From contig CM066916.1 of the NCBI GenBank assembly GCA_033964015.1, positions 12,006,501-12,070,500 on the forward strand: a stretch of DNA of 64,000 bases. Direction: 5' to 3'. Shown here piece by piece: positions 30,281 through 45,200 of this stretch. The first letter of the stretch is position 1. Each line of letters starts with the position of its first letter. This DNA is from Scolanthus callimorphus. Taxonomy: Eukaryota; Cnidaria; Anthozoa; Actiniaria; Edwardsiidae. The notes under the pieces were generated by a model. The model saw only the letters and a program-made list of their open reading frames with translations, searched no databases and was not told where the DNA came from. Both the position numbers and the translations under genes were made by a program.

Positions 30281-33200
30281 ATGGCCAAGGCGAAGGCTAA
30301 GAAAGGATCTAAAGTGAAAAAGAAAATCAAAAAGATCAAGAAAAAGCAACCAGGAAGCGAATATGTCGTGACGAGCCGAGGTGCCAGTGAGGCCACAGTT
30401 GTCGACCAAGAGGACTTGGATTTCTATCAAAATTGCTACCAGAACCTTGATTTCCTGACCAGTTTGAAAGACGATGGTTCCATGTAAGTATTCTATTGGT
30501 AATTATAGATTACTGGGCGAAAGAACGCTTGGCCAAGTTAAAAAGTTCTGTGGAACTGCAGGCCTGCAGACCACAGGTACAGGTATCCTGAAAGGCACAG
30601 CTGGGTAACTTTTTCGCTTTATGAACTGTAACTCTGATTTAGCTTTATTCTTTCCATTATATTGTTTTTCAAAGTAACTAGGGGCTTGGTAGCAATTCCT
30701 TTGCCATCAAATGTTGTTCCACCAAACTACACAAGAACATCACAATACCATCCAGCAGGATAGAGTGGATTTCAGATGACTGTCGTGAAAGCAATTCATG
30801 AGTAATTCACTAACCAATCAAATATGATAGTAAGTCAGCAACAAACCAATCAGAGAGCGAGGTAATTTCCAATCTCCTTTTCTTGAACGAAGTACATCAC
30901 AAGTAATTGTGTAATTGTTTTCTCTATGCGATCTGATTGGCTGAAGGATCAAAGATCATGCCCTCCAGCAATCACAACCAGAAGCAATCACAGGGGCGGT
31001 GGCTTTGGAGCTCGAAGTGCCAGTCGCCGCTCCCTGCGCATTGGCCTTGGCAGCTCGCAGCGTGGCTAATTTATCCTGTAACTGCTGGCGGCGCTGCGTT
31101 CGCCGGGTGGCTTCGAGGTCCGCCTCCTCTCGTTGGACCAGCACTTCTAGCTCCTCTAGGGAAGCCTCTGTGAATACTGGCGCAGCTTGCTCCGCGCCAG
31201 AATCATCCGTGTGCTGTTGGGTCTTGTTTTCCATGGGAACTGCGAAACTGGCCGAGTGCAGGGATGAATAATCTACAGATTTTCTTCGCGGCCAGAGATT
31301 GTACATGCGAAAACTGTACTTAAAGTTGTGTTATAAGGCCTTTACAATTATGGCACTAGCTCCGCACTATATGAACACTAATAGCAACTGAGCCTCGGAT
31401 GAAACTGTATACTGCTATAAACTTACTGAAACCGAAGCTGAACCTAAAGCTCGAATTACCTATTTTAAGTTTATCTAAAAAATCTCCATTTGTAATTACT
31501 CATGACAGTCATATGAAAACCGCTCTATGCCACAGTCTCTATAATGTTGCAGAACCAACATCTACAAAGGAAAGCTTCTTCCCCATCAAACTCTGGAATG
31601 AACTGCCAACTAGCATTTCCACTCAGCCCAGTATTAATAGCTTTAAATGAGCACGATCAATCCATTTTTAGTTTCAATCACGGCCAGAGTTAACACATGA
31701 TCATAGTATGGGAATGTACGTAATATGGGCTGCATCACATAACCTGAAAGGAGTAAATGATTGATCTAATAGACCTTTTCTACTTGAGTGGGGGTCCTGT
31801 GGTTTGTTTCCCTAACTGGCACTCATGCGAAACAATTTTTTTGTTTGGTCACATGAATATTAAAGACCTTGCTCGTGCATTAAGGGAGAAAACAAAAGAT
31901 TTGTTTTGCTTGAGTGCCAGTAGGGGAAACAAACTGCAGGACCCCCGCCCAAGCGGAAAACGTCTATTGAAAAAGCCATTGATTGCTGTAATTCTAATGT
32001 AATTCTAATGCTGCACCTCTGGACAGTTCAATGATTCTGGTAGATGTAAGATTGAAGGTGGATTCGAGACACAGAAGGTTGGGGCAAAATGAAACCATAT
32101 TTTTCAAAAGTCACTTGTCTGACTGTTATACACACATTAGGGTCCAAACTGCCTGCATTTAATAGCAACACCTGCAAGTGTTGTTTGCAATGTTATTCCA
32201 GAGTGCATAGACATTTTGGGGTCCAAACCACCAAATCTCTTATTTTGGAGGTCAGAACCTAGTAGCACAGGGATTAAAGCCCAAAATATCGCTGGGATCA
32301 GGGGTCAGAGAAACGGGATCAGGGATCACAAGGGTAGGAGTGGGAATCAATAGTTGTTTCAGGTCTGGATATGTGATCAGAATTTTGAATGATAACACAA
32401 ATGGTTTTCTGTTTAACAGAAGTACGAAAGCAGGGAAGAAAAGGAAGTTAAAGAATTCTGGCCTTGAAGAAGAAGAAGCTGAGTATGAGAAGCGTCCTAG
32501 AACTAGGGAGGACGATCAAGCTGAAAGGGAACACGTGCTGTTGCCTTATAAGGACAGGAAAGGAGTGATTCAGAGAGTTGGCATCAAAATTGGTAATGTG
32601 TGGTTCCATAAAATATCCATACCCCCTCCACGGAAGGGTGTTGGAAAGTGACCCCCCACCCCTCTGGAATTTCCAAAGAAAAATACAGTATTTGTATGGA
32701 AATGATCAGGTAAATTGACCCCCCACCCTCCGGAATTTCCAATGCCCTTCCGTAGGGGGGGTATGGATAATTTCTGGAACCACACAATTCAATAAATTAT
32801 TGTTGAAGTGTGACTTGCCTGGTGAAGAACCAAAAGCATGATCCAATACAATCTTATAGGAATCCAAAGCTAGGATCTTATAGGTTCCTGTTTACAGGAT
32901 GCTGCAGCTTCCTGCATGATCCTCTTAATAAGTTCCTATAATAGGACCCTGTAGGTATGATCTTAAAGGATCATGCTTAGGTTTTTCTTCAGGGTGTGCA
33001 AAAACAGTTAATTTCAAAACAAAATTGCACAGATTTGTATTGTGTAATTCCAGAAAAGTTTAATACTCCAATCACGGAGAATAATTGTTTTAGTCAAATC
33101 ACACTAGTAGGTCAATTTGGATAGCCAAAAACGTTTTCTGGACTGGTCATTTGCCATTATTTTTTTTTTTTTTTTTTTTTTTTTTGTATATACATATTTA

Positions 33201-36200
33201 TTGTAATTATACAGCATTTTACATTTTTTTTTCTTCTTACATGTGGCTATATACAATATTTTGCTTTTTATATATATGTATAACAAACAAACGCACACAC
33301 ACACGGACACACACACACACAAAAAAAAATAGGTATTACATATCATTTGCCATTATCTTGCCTTCAAATTCAACACTTTTCGCTACTAGTAGGTAGCTCA
33401 ACTAATCAGAATGCAGCATTGACAATAGACTACTAGTGTGATTTGACTAAAAGCTGTAGTCCAAGGTCAGATTAGTTTGAATCCCATCTAGGATATCTGA
33501 TAATTCCAGAAGAGCTTGTTCCACTTCAAAAACGTTTGGATCCCAACTGGTATGAGGTTGGGTCCCAGGGTTAAATTTTAGCCAGAAGAAATTTCATATT
33601 GTTGTTTGTTTGTTTTGCCAGTCTGTGAAGGTTTTATCCCCATGGAGTAAAATCATTTATCCTTTATTCTTCTAGATGCAGTTAACACTGTCAGCAAGAC
33701 CTCAGATAATGTTGGTGAAAAGAGTGAACCGCTAACTGATATGACATCCCCCTCTAACACCCCACCCACACTTAGTGTTGTTGAGCTGTTTGCTCTGAGA
33801 CAACATAAGCTGGACAGCAGAAAAAGAAGAATTGCTGAACTGAGCAACAAAATCATGGAGAGCCCAGAAGATAATGTAATTACATGCACACACAACCTGA
33901 CAATTGATTATTAAGTAATTGTGTGTCCAGTTTGATGCTCTTACTTCATCTGTGGTATGGGCTGAGATTTGTAACTCACAGAAATTTCTTTTTTTGTTTT
34001 TCCAAGGTTTCCCTGCTGAAAGAGCTGTGTTCATACTGTGAGGAGCCAGATGTTGATGTCCGACTGACTACAAGGAAGCTTGCAATGCTTTCACTGCTAA
34101 CAGTATTCAAAGATATTACACCAGGGTAAGCTAACGATAGCGTGTTTGGTACATGAAGACTGAACAATTTCTGGACCATTTTTGCAGCTAATCCAGGGCT
34201 TTGTATGGTAGCTAATACAAGGGGCTAGACAGGGTGCTTGTCATAAGGTATCCTTTAGGATAAAGAATGAAGAAACCCTAACTTTTTTAGAATGTGGTAT
34301 CTTTTATGAATGTTTGTGTGTGCAACAATAGGCCACGTGGAACTTGAGAATTCCCCTATGCAGTAAGTACACTTGAGATCACTATGTAATATCTTAATAG
34401 CATGCGGTAACTAGCTCTGTAGATGCTTTTGAATAAACAAGATTAATTTGTGTGAGTTTTTATCTTTTAGGGGTTAAAATACTGGTTGACCACACCCAGA
34501 GTGGTATCTTTTAGGGGTCAAATTTTGTTTGTCTAACAAGCACCCCCACCCGGTTGATATTGGAGTCCATCCCCTGGGGGCTAATAATGATTTCTTGTTG
34601 CAGGTACCACCTTCGTCTACCAACTGAGGCAGAAAAAGAAGTCAAGGTACATATAAACAAGAGTGTTAAGATAATTTTACAGTGCAATTCTAAGTTTCGC
34701 TTTTTCTGCTGTTTTAGGGGCACTGTTTTTAGGGTGGAGTTAGGCAGGCAACAGCCAGGAGTTGAAATAAGTGATCTGGTACTTTAAGGGTCTATCAAAA
34801 TTAGCAAAGCAAAAACAAATTCGTTAGGGTTCTATTTCATCAAATATAGAGTACAAATTTTAAGTGAATCTTACAAACAGAGCTTAAAGGGAGCCTGTCA
34901 CGCAACTGCGCAGCTGTTCTGCGGATCCAAAAAACAGGAGAAATATTGTCCCGTAACGATAGCCAGCAAAGCCTAAAAAAACCCTAAACAAATCGTTTAT
35001 AATCTCGCTATTCTTCAATCCATCGGACCATGCTTTTTAGCTTTACATATTCTTAAATGAATGGTTTACTGATGAATCAATGATCGCTCCTGGAGCATGC
35101 GCGTATCGTGACAGGTTCCCTTTAAAGTACACTCAAGAGTGCACTCACAATTCAACACAATCTGTTATTTTATTTTTATGTGTAAAGATATCATGTTTTC
35201 GTGCAACAGATCACCTGATATTTCTTTGGTGTTTTTATATGTGGGGCAATGTCACGCGAATGATTGTCACACAACTTTGCTAGTTGAAATCTGATTGCAG
35301 TACATCATATTCTTCCAAATGAATTGTCACATCTTCTGATTGGGTCTACTTGAGATGATTGCTCACACCAATTTTCGTTTATTCATTAAGGTTTCTAAGG
35401 ATGTGAAGAGGCTGAGAGATTATGAGGAAGGTGTACTTCTGACTTATCAGAAATATCTACAGATCTTAGAGACGAATGCTCAAGGTAGAGTAGCTCTTCA
35501 CATTGTCAAGTGTTCTTTCTGATATTTCGATTTATTGTTATAAATCTTCACCTGTTCACTAACCACTAACAAATTGTCAGTATTTTCGTAAAATGAAGAC
35601 GTTGCCAGAGCTACACATTTCATCCAAATTTCGAAAAGGTTTTAATTTGTGCACTATCGTACCTGCACCCAACGTTAATTTTCGGTAAAATACATGTTCG
35701 GAGGACTTCGCGACAAGTTGCAACTTTTGGTGGTGCCATTGCACCTGCTGCGTCTCCTAAGATTTGCGAAATGCAAAAACGGTGAATTTTACAAAACGTT
35801 TGGCAAACATTAATTTCCGCCTGGCATTTCTTGAAAACCTGTTTTTCATGCCTAGAATTTTAGCATCCTCAGCTAAGAAATCGGAAAAGATGAAAAAACT
35901 TTAGCCGGGAAAAAATATTCCATTGTCTGTCATTATGGTATTTCAAGTTGTTTCGCACTAGTTTCTCATTGTTCTGAATTTTAATAAGGGGTCATTCTCG
36001 TTTTGTGAACACCCATTGCAAAGGTGAAGAAAAGGCAATAATATGTGAGAAAACCTTGCTTTACAGTTGTTTTCAGAAAGAAACTCGGACCTCAACTTAC
36101 AGGTTAAAAATCACACAGGAACACACAGTATCCAGTGACAAAATATTTTATGCTGTATCAAATGATAGACTATTTTTAAGTGTTTTAAAAACACTTATAA

Positions 36201-39200
36201 ATTGATGTTTATGTTGCGATAGGAAGCAAACTCAAAAGGAAAAACGGCCAGCACACAGATGGGACTGCAACGGGAAATGAGGTAATCTTGCTATAGCGAT
36301 ATTTTGTTGTAATCATCAGGTTTCAGGTTTCTTGATAGTATGCGCGCGCGTTTCTACTAATTAACAATTATTCCTCGAGCCCGCGAATAGGTTCTGGGTG
36401 ACTCGGAGGCCACGAGGGCGAGAGGAATAATTGTTTTAGTCAAATCACACTATTTATAGCCAAAAACGTTTTCTGGTCTGATCATTTGCAATTTTCTGGC
36501 TTTCAAATCCGACACTTTTCGCTACTAGTAGGCTATAACTTATAGCCTACTAGTAGCTCAACCAATCAGAACGCATCATAGACAGTAGACCAATAGTGTG
36601 ATTTGACTAACACGTATTAGTATAAACCAACTAATGGTCTATTACAAATCCTGCATTCTGATTGGCTGAGCTACTAATGGTCTATTAGTGATAGACCGTG
36701 CCTGGCAAAACCACCACCTTTCTTTGCAAGAAAACTTGATTTTTTCAACATAAAATAATGGAATTCATTGCCAAAACCGACCAACTAGTTGGTTTATACT
36801 AAAACAATTAGACCTCTCGTCCTCATGTGCAATGATATCAATAGACCATTCGGCCTTCGGTCTCATGGTCTATTCATCATAGCACATTCGGCCTTGAGGT
36901 CTAATTGTTAATTAGACAGTCAGTGAGTAGGGGAGCCAATCAGATCGCAGTTATCGTGATGATGTACAAGTGGATTTCTACTAAATTGCCAGACATAGAC
37001 ACACTTTTTAGACCCCGCCCACACGTTTGCGTTTTCGTTTGGGCGATGAAAACGATGACCGAAAACGCAACTTTTTGAAAACGCTATCCAGAGTGGATTT
37101 TTTTGAAAACGATACCGTAGCGTATTCGTGCGGACTCCTGAAAACGGAACTTTCCGAAAACGATAACGTCAGATCCCAGGGGGGGTACTCGGATATAAAA
37201 ATGACGGGGGGGTCCGACGGAGCTCCAAATTTCATACCCAAAAAAATACCTCAGCCAAACATTTTATACCCAAAAAAATACCTGCTCCCAAAATTTGATA
37301 CCCCAAAAATACCCAACTTTTTAGCCTAAAAAAGGCTATTTCATACCAGCATTGCCCGGGAAATAGCTTCAGCTTAAGGCAGTATCTTGATGATCAACTA
37401 GCCTGTCAGAAGTTTCAACCCCATTAAATACCCGCGGATTTTTCAACACCCCCAAAAATACCTGGTAGAATTTTCAACCCAAAAAAATACTTTTACTACA
37501 AATTTCATACCCAAAAAAATACGTCGGACCCCCCCGTCATTTTTATATCCGAGTACCCCCCTGGGCGTCAGATTCTCGGTCCCAGTTCACTGCGCATGCG
37601 TTGAACATGCGCAATACGGCTTATTAGCATCTTCAAAACGAAACAGCGTATTCGTGTGGACGGGCAGAAACGATTCTAAAACGCTACGTGTGGACGCGAT
37701 ATTTTTTGAAAACGCTAAGAAACATTTGCATTTTCAAAACGAAAACGCAATCGTGTGGACGGGGCTTAGACTGCTGGGTAATGGGACGTACATGGGCAAA
37801 AATTGTCTAATAGTTTTTATAGAGAAGTTTTGCCTAAGTTTAAATTAGTCAAAACATACTAATTTGCTTTGAGTGATTTGTTCTTTTGGGGTGAATTAAG
37901 TTGTTGGTTATATCTCTAATGTTTCAAAAAATATTTATTGCCGAGATTGTAGTGTTTTTTCCTCATTAAACGACTGGGAATCACTCTCAACTCGGGGCGA
38001 ATATAGATCTTACTGCACACTAGCGCCCTCTTTCAATCTGGAATATGTAGTAATCAAACCTTAACGCAAGATATATACGGTCTTCTACAATTCGAACTTC
38101 GAATTTGTGTTCCGTCTTGAATTCTCAAAAAGTTTGGATTTCCTAGTTTTGGATTTCGCTACATTTGTATACACGTTCTTTCAGACGTAAGGACTGCGCA
38201 AGCGCTCCTACCTGTACCTTCTGATCTAAATGTTTCCTTATAAGCAGAGTAGAGCTGTACCGGACATAAATATGTCTAGGAGTCACGAAGATTTTTGAAT
38301 ATTTGTTTAGCAATATTATTAAAACTGGAGTTGCTTTTGTATGAAAAGACATCCGACTTTTTCCGAATCCACTTCAGAGAAAAGAACATTATTCGCATCT
38401 CTTATTGACAGGTTATTTTACAACTTCGAGCAACGTTTGGCCAAAAATACTGTTACTCAATGATTTCTATCCTAATTTGTAGATTTGTGGTCCACATTTC
38501 GAAATATCACAAAAGGCAGAGGACTGGGTTCGCGCCGCCACAGAAATAAGCCTTCAAAAATGGAAAAATTCTATAGAATCTATATAGGCTGTGATTGACA
38601 TCACCATTTTAGCTGCGAAAAATACGTCTATCTGTAAAAAATAAAATTTATTTTCTCAGCTTCCTCTGGAAATTTTTTACCGGCGCGATAATACAAAAAC
38701 ACTACCATGAAGACCTTTGAAATGAGACTAAATTCAAAGCAACGGCTTTTTTTATTTCGAGTAACAAGATTTCTTGCCGCTTTCTGGCAAAATTTCTCGA
38801 AGTTCTAAAATAATCTGTCTTTTTCTCATTTTCTTTCGAGATGCTGTTTTTCCCTTTTTCTTGGTCATTGAAACTGCGTCTGTGTCTATTAATACATATA
38901 TTTAGGCGTAGTTTCTCTTTTAATCAATTAAATTGGAACCTACAGATGCGTAAATTAGGGAAACGCGGAAAACCTAACGAGCGCATTGCGCTTCTGTTAC
39001 TTGATTTATTTGTCTTTAATATACCAACTACTGATGTCATTGTCAGTTCAGGCAAATAGCCGGTCCATCTTTCCATTTAACTGATAAACGTGCAGGCTGG
39101 ACTCGTATCTTATTTGCACACGAATATCAGTACACAGCTGCTGCTAGAGAAAGGTTCTGGCATATGTTGTCACGTCGGCGTAATCTGACAAAGGTTTCTT

Positions 39201-42200
39201 CGTGTTGCATTTTATTCATAAAGAAGGGCGCTCTATAGGGTGTTTTTCGTCTGATAATGAACTAGAGCGTGATTCTGTTGTCTTAGTGACTTGTACTGTA
39301 CGGGGCTTCGTCTTAAGGCAAACGTTGAAGCAGATTGTTGTCGAATTACTGTGTAATTCATGTGTTCAAATGGGACGGTCTAAACCGAAAAGTCACGTGA
39401 GTGTCTCGACTGACAATTGAGAGGCCGGGGTGCTTTCCATTTACCACAATTTTTCGGTAATACCGGTTGGAATTCAAATGGAAAGCGTCTTTCCGGGGGG
39501 AAAACCGGGAAGATGTTAAATGGAAAGCGTTTTCCCGATATTTTTGAAATTACCGGTTTCTAGATTGTCCTGAATTTTCGGTAATTTTTCCACCGGGATG
39601 GCGCTTTCCATTTGATTTCGCCCAATGGTTTGATACGGTTTTTCTTTTTCCGCGGTCAAACCATCTGGTCCAATCAGGTCCGTGCCCTGTTTCGCCTAGT
39701 GCAGTCAAGTGGGTTTTCGTCGCGACAGAAAGCCAGTCGACTGCGAAACAGAAGACCCTGGTTGGCTTAGATGGTTTGACTGGCGGAGGAGAAGAAAGAA
39801 AAACAAATCCCAAACCCAAAGCGGCGTTTGGAAAATACGTAACGCGAACTAACGAATTTAGCAGTAATTTTTAATCATAACGTGTAATGAGGCAGCGTAT
39901 TTGAAAGTTATTTTAATATGACAGGACTCAGAGAATCCCTCAGAGAGAGTCCACACCGAAAGACCGGACGTTTCTGAAGTTTCACGTCCAGACAACACTT
40001 GAGTTCAACCGAGCTGTCCTTTTTTCAAAGAAGATTGCTTCCTGAAATCATATTTAATAACCAGCAGTTTGTCATGGAAGGATCTACCTTCTCAATCACA
40101 GTTTCCGCATAATGAAAAATAGGAAGAGTTTTTCGACATAAAGAATTCTAATATCTGAACAAAAAACTTTTCGGGCTTGTAGGTCTGCGAGTTTTGCTTG
40201 TCACTTGAATAATAAAATCCAACTATCGCTCCGTACGATTTTCCCTAAAGGCTCATTTACACGACAGGGATTTTTTGAAACGGCTCGGATAAAAAGTGGT
40301 ACGGGTACCAAATTTAATGGCACGGCTCGGGTAATTTCCGCTGTGTAAATGGCTTTGCCGTACTACATTTTGTCAGAGCCGGACCGAAATTTCATCCGTG
40401 CTGGACTACGTGGCGAGGTAAGCCCCATTCACACGACAGACATTTTTGGCACGGCTCGGGTAAAAATGCTTCTTGAGCCCCATTTCACGACAGAAATATT
40501 TGGCACGGCTCGGATAAAAATGGTTCTTGGACTACCTCGCCACGTAGTCCCGGCACGGATGAAATTTCGGTCCGGCTCTGTGAAAATTCAGTACGGCAAA
40601 GCCATTTACACAGCGCAAATGTACCCGAGCCGTGCCATTAAATTTGGTACTCGTACTGCTTTTTATCCGAGCCGTGCCAAAAAATCCCTGTCGTGTAAAT
40701 GGGGCTCTACCTGCTTAAATGGATACGGCATACTCGTGTCATGCCTACAATTGGAATCGTAGCGTCAAAGTCAAGCCCACGACACACCTACAACAATCGC
40801 GTGCGACTCCTAAAGTGTCGTAAGATTTTGAAAGATGCTTTAAAATCCTTCGATGCTGCATCCAAATATGGTACAAGGTCACGTAATCTCAGCGATTTTG
40901 GTGCGTTTTACGTGTGAAAGTCACGCGTGTGTAAGTCAAAGCCAAGTCATGTCGTAGTCATTGACGCACGCACGTCGCATCCGACAGACTTAGGCGAAAA
41001 TAGACGAAATCGGCTAACGATGTTTGCATCTTGTTGCCACCTAATTAAAATCATGTGATGATTCCTTTGGGTGGATACTTTTGTTAGTTCTGCACATACA
41101 CTCGTGCACTCGGTCGAGTGAGAAAAAATTGACAATTGTAACCACCCAAAGGAATCATCACATGATATGAATTGGGTGGCAAGAAGACCATGTAAACACC
41201 GTTTGGTCTACCGTACAGTGTAAACCGACCCCAGAGGCGGTGTTCTACACGGGACGACATATAGCGCGACAACAACTGGCTAGGTGCGTTTGAAAGAGCA
41301 TGTAGCGCGCTGCTGACAAATTTCGTGGCCTGCCTCATTTCCTAACAAGAATGTTACGCCAAACGTTTACGTGGACGTGTTACACGAGAAACTTGCTGAA
41401 TAAGTGTCATCTCGTGTTCCAAGTTTTTTTAACCCGAGTCAAAATCCTGCAACATCTTGCCAAGTGAAGTGTTGCGCGATACGTTATCTGGGGTGCCATG
41501 TTGTTCAACTTAGCGCAACAATGTTGCACGAACTAGCGTTGTCGCTAAAAGTTGTCCCTTGTAACACCGCCTTAAAACAACGCGGACTACAAAATAGGTT
41601 CATGGAGGGTAGCAATTTCTTTATACCATTATACGGAGCTCGATGTAAGGGAGTCAAGGTAGTAAGGGGAAACTGCGATTGGCGAATGTCATTCACCCCC
41701 GACACTCCCTCCAGCTATATCTCGCATTAGCGCAGCTAGAAAGAAGAGCGAGTACGTGAAAAAATTCACCTTTCAACACAATTATCGTCCAATTATTAAA
41801 ATCAAATTGTACTGAGCTAAACATCCCGATTAAACTTATGTTACTTGAGCGAATTGATTTAATCTGTTTAGCGTATGTCATTTTCCTTCGAGAAAAAACT
41901 GTTTCGAAAAGCTGCTTAAACATCGTGTGATATACTCGACATTTTATTTGTTTTTCCCTTTTAAGAGTTTTTAGTTGTGTTTACATTTCCGTGGAATTTT
42001 TACTTCTCTCTCTCTATGTACGTGACGTAAAGATAACAAGCTTGATTCTATCTTTTATGCTTGTATTATAAAACGTATTTGTTGCTTAGTGGAAACCAAC
42101 ACAATTTCTATATAATGTACGCACAACATTATTTACTGCGGCCTCACTGTTTTGTCTCCTCCATGCAATCAGTTTCTATGGATTCGAAGTTCTACTGTTT

Positions 42201-45200
42201 GGTTTATGTAGCGCTCCTATGTTTTTCAAAAGTTTGTTTGCTAGCGAGTGAAAAATATTACTCATCCGAATGACTATCCTGTTAAACTAAGTTAGGCATT
42301 CCAAAAGCGAACATATCCTATTATGTGAGATCCAATGCCTGTATCATTTCTCATCCGTGGAACGTAGATTCTATGGGTTAACAGTTTTACTGTTTGGTTT
42401 ATGAAGCGCCCCTGTATTTTCCCGAAGCTTATATGCTAGCAAGTGAAAAATATAACTTATCCGAATGACTATGCTTTTAAACTGAAGTTAGATTTCGAAA
42501 AGCGAAAATATCATATGCCTGTATCACATCCCATTCAATGCCTAGTTTCTATGGGTTCGCAGTTTTACTGTTGGGCTTATATAGCGCTCTTTTGTTTTTT
42601 TACTCGGTGTAGATAGTGCTTAGTGAAATGTGTTTGTAGGCGCTGCCTCATGGTGAAGCCAAGGTGAGCAATTATATCTAGACATCTGTCCCCAAAGCGT
42701 TTTTATCAAGTTTGCCGTGGCGTACTTTTTTCATGGGGATTATGAGAACCATCCTCGGGCATAACTCTAGTGCACCCGTGCCATTGCATAAGCATCCTTT
42801 GCATGGCAGTTCGCATTTCAAGCATTCGCCAACAATAAATGAATGGATTAGTAGCAGAACTGAATCCTATAAGCTCGAGGGAAACTTTCACCACTATATT
42901 TCTCGTAGTCGTGGGGCCAAATTTGTGATTGCAAACAGTACACCAAGAAAAGGTACATAACAGACAACAAACCATCCAAGGATTAATATCATGGTTATTA
43001 TTGTTTTCTTGCGGTGGTTTGCAGCGACGTGCATATGGTGCTCGTCTCCAGTGTTTTGGGCTTGAATCGCACGTTGGTGTCGCGTAACTATTTGAAATAA
43101 CCTGAGATATATTATAGTCATAACTATAACCCAGAAGCAGGTAAATACCGCGATAGAATTCAGGATCACTGTAGGATATTTCACGGCTAGGCCAACGAGC
43201 ACGGTTATATTTATCCAAATGAAAATGTGAACTGCGATTACTCTGGGGACTGTAACTATTTGGTTGTAGCGTAGGTGGAAATCTATAGTCACAGATCTGT
43301 CCACTGAAATAGCCAAAAGCGTTAGAAATGAAACGCCGCCAATGAACATATCAGTCAGAAAGGTCGTGGTCCAGAGAACGCAGTTGGAACTTCCTCTAAA
43401 CGCGATCACATCTGATGTAATATGCAGCGGAAAGCTAAGTGTTCCAAGCAAAAAATCCGCCACCGCTAAACCAGCCAGAAGCAGGCCTGTTGGGGTACGG
43501 AGAGATGGAGTTCTGTAAAATGTCATTAGTACTAGTAAATTCCCCGTTATGATGACTGGAGCGAGAACGCTTGATAGAACTATGAGTGCCAAGCTCAGGT
43601 ACCTGTGTTGGGTACCGACTTGTGGGTAGAACACGAATTCTCCGAGGCATGATGTGTTCAACATGGTGTTTCAAATGTCCTCAGCGGAACCGTGTGATCT
43701 GTATTTAAAGCAATCACTGCCGCACCATCGTTTTTTACCGGTATTTAAACACCTGGTTCTCTGTAGGCTAGACGTGACTCCTTGCAAGCGGAAAGGGTAG
43801 AGGAGTTATTGAGGATATTGAGCTCAACACTTTGTCGAAAATGAAACCTCGAACTGAATAAAGCTCAATTCAGTCTTCAAGCACATAGCTGTCTCCTAAA
43901 ATCAATATCACGTTTGAATAATGTTCAGCTCAATGGCTGCAAACTCATTCAGTTCTTTGGTGCAATACAAAGCCTAAATATAGCTCACAACTATGTCTGC
44001 TGCTGCACTAATTTGAAATAAGAAAGAAAAGAGATTGAAGACAAATGTTTGAAACAATGGCATGCCATTGGCTGTGCTTTTTATGACGCCATACGAGTAG
44101 CATATAACGCAGCTAGTTCAGTTTAAGCTAGAAGTACACTGCAGCCCTGTTATTTTCCTTTATATTAGAAAGTATACACGGCCTTTAATGAATGTGCTCA
44201 GTGATTTTGGACTGTATTTTCCGGCTCCCTGAGGTCTTTTGATACGATATTGCAGCTCTTGCTATCAATCAAGCTTTGTAAACTTTTATGGCGATGTTTG
44301 TTGACCAAGGGGCAGGTGTTTGGAAATGTTTAACATATTGTCTAGCGCCTCCCCATTTTTTGGTGCTTCTTTTGTCGTCGCCATGGCAATATTGTGGATA
44401 TAAGGTGATGTTTGCTCCGTGACATAGCGTGGAGAACATCGTAGACTTCCGGAAATAGGATATATGATTGCTATTTGCGAGCGTCCCGAATGAAAAACTA
44501 AAGAAAACATTCAAACCCAATCAGGAAATTATTCGTGCGCGGCTATTTTTGGAAAGTAAACGCAACACTGACATACGTTGATGCATTATATCGCTACTAT
44601 TATATCGAATACTAAAACGAAATTAAGACTCCATGATGTTAGCTTTCAATTTTCTTAGGACTGTATATTGCAGCATCTGTGCAACGGGCTTCTATTTCAT
44701 TTCCATTCAAATTGAATGTCCCAAGATTGCTGAATGCCCTGCAGGTGTTTTTCCTTTGAAGTTATCCAATTTTCAATTCGTAAGGGATTATCAGTCTACT
44801 GTTTGGCGTGAATAAACGTTTGCTGGAGCATCTAATTCCTGTCTAAATCTAATTACTTTTATATTTAAGCTTTTAGGGGATTTTTAAAAGCTTGTCTGAA
44901 CATTTTTCGGTGGAAGATAATCTGCAATTTTGTCCCTTTCACGCCCGAGTGACTAGGCTGTTTAGCAGATTTTTACAGTAGAAAACCCAGCAACAACTAA
45001 GGAAAACATTACATGAGCTTTTTTTTCAATTTATCTGCCCTACAACGTACGCAAAATCATTTTCAAGCACTATCATTTCAATAGCGGCTAATCCTTTCCG
45101 TTCGTCCAATTTTTCCACAGAATAGAAATGGAAAGTAAACTCCCGTAGTCCTAAAAATTCGCAGCTCTTCAAAATATTTGTTGCAGGTGTCCTGTGTTGC

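Noticed and set aside
33104..33396. Two ~80-codon ORFs rich in Phe/Lys and Cys/Val
   Set aside because: They translate the T-run and (AC)n microsatellite inside a MITE.
40349..40762. 137-codon ORF
   Set aside because: It runs through a near-perfect palindrome and its content mirrors the repeat words on both strands.
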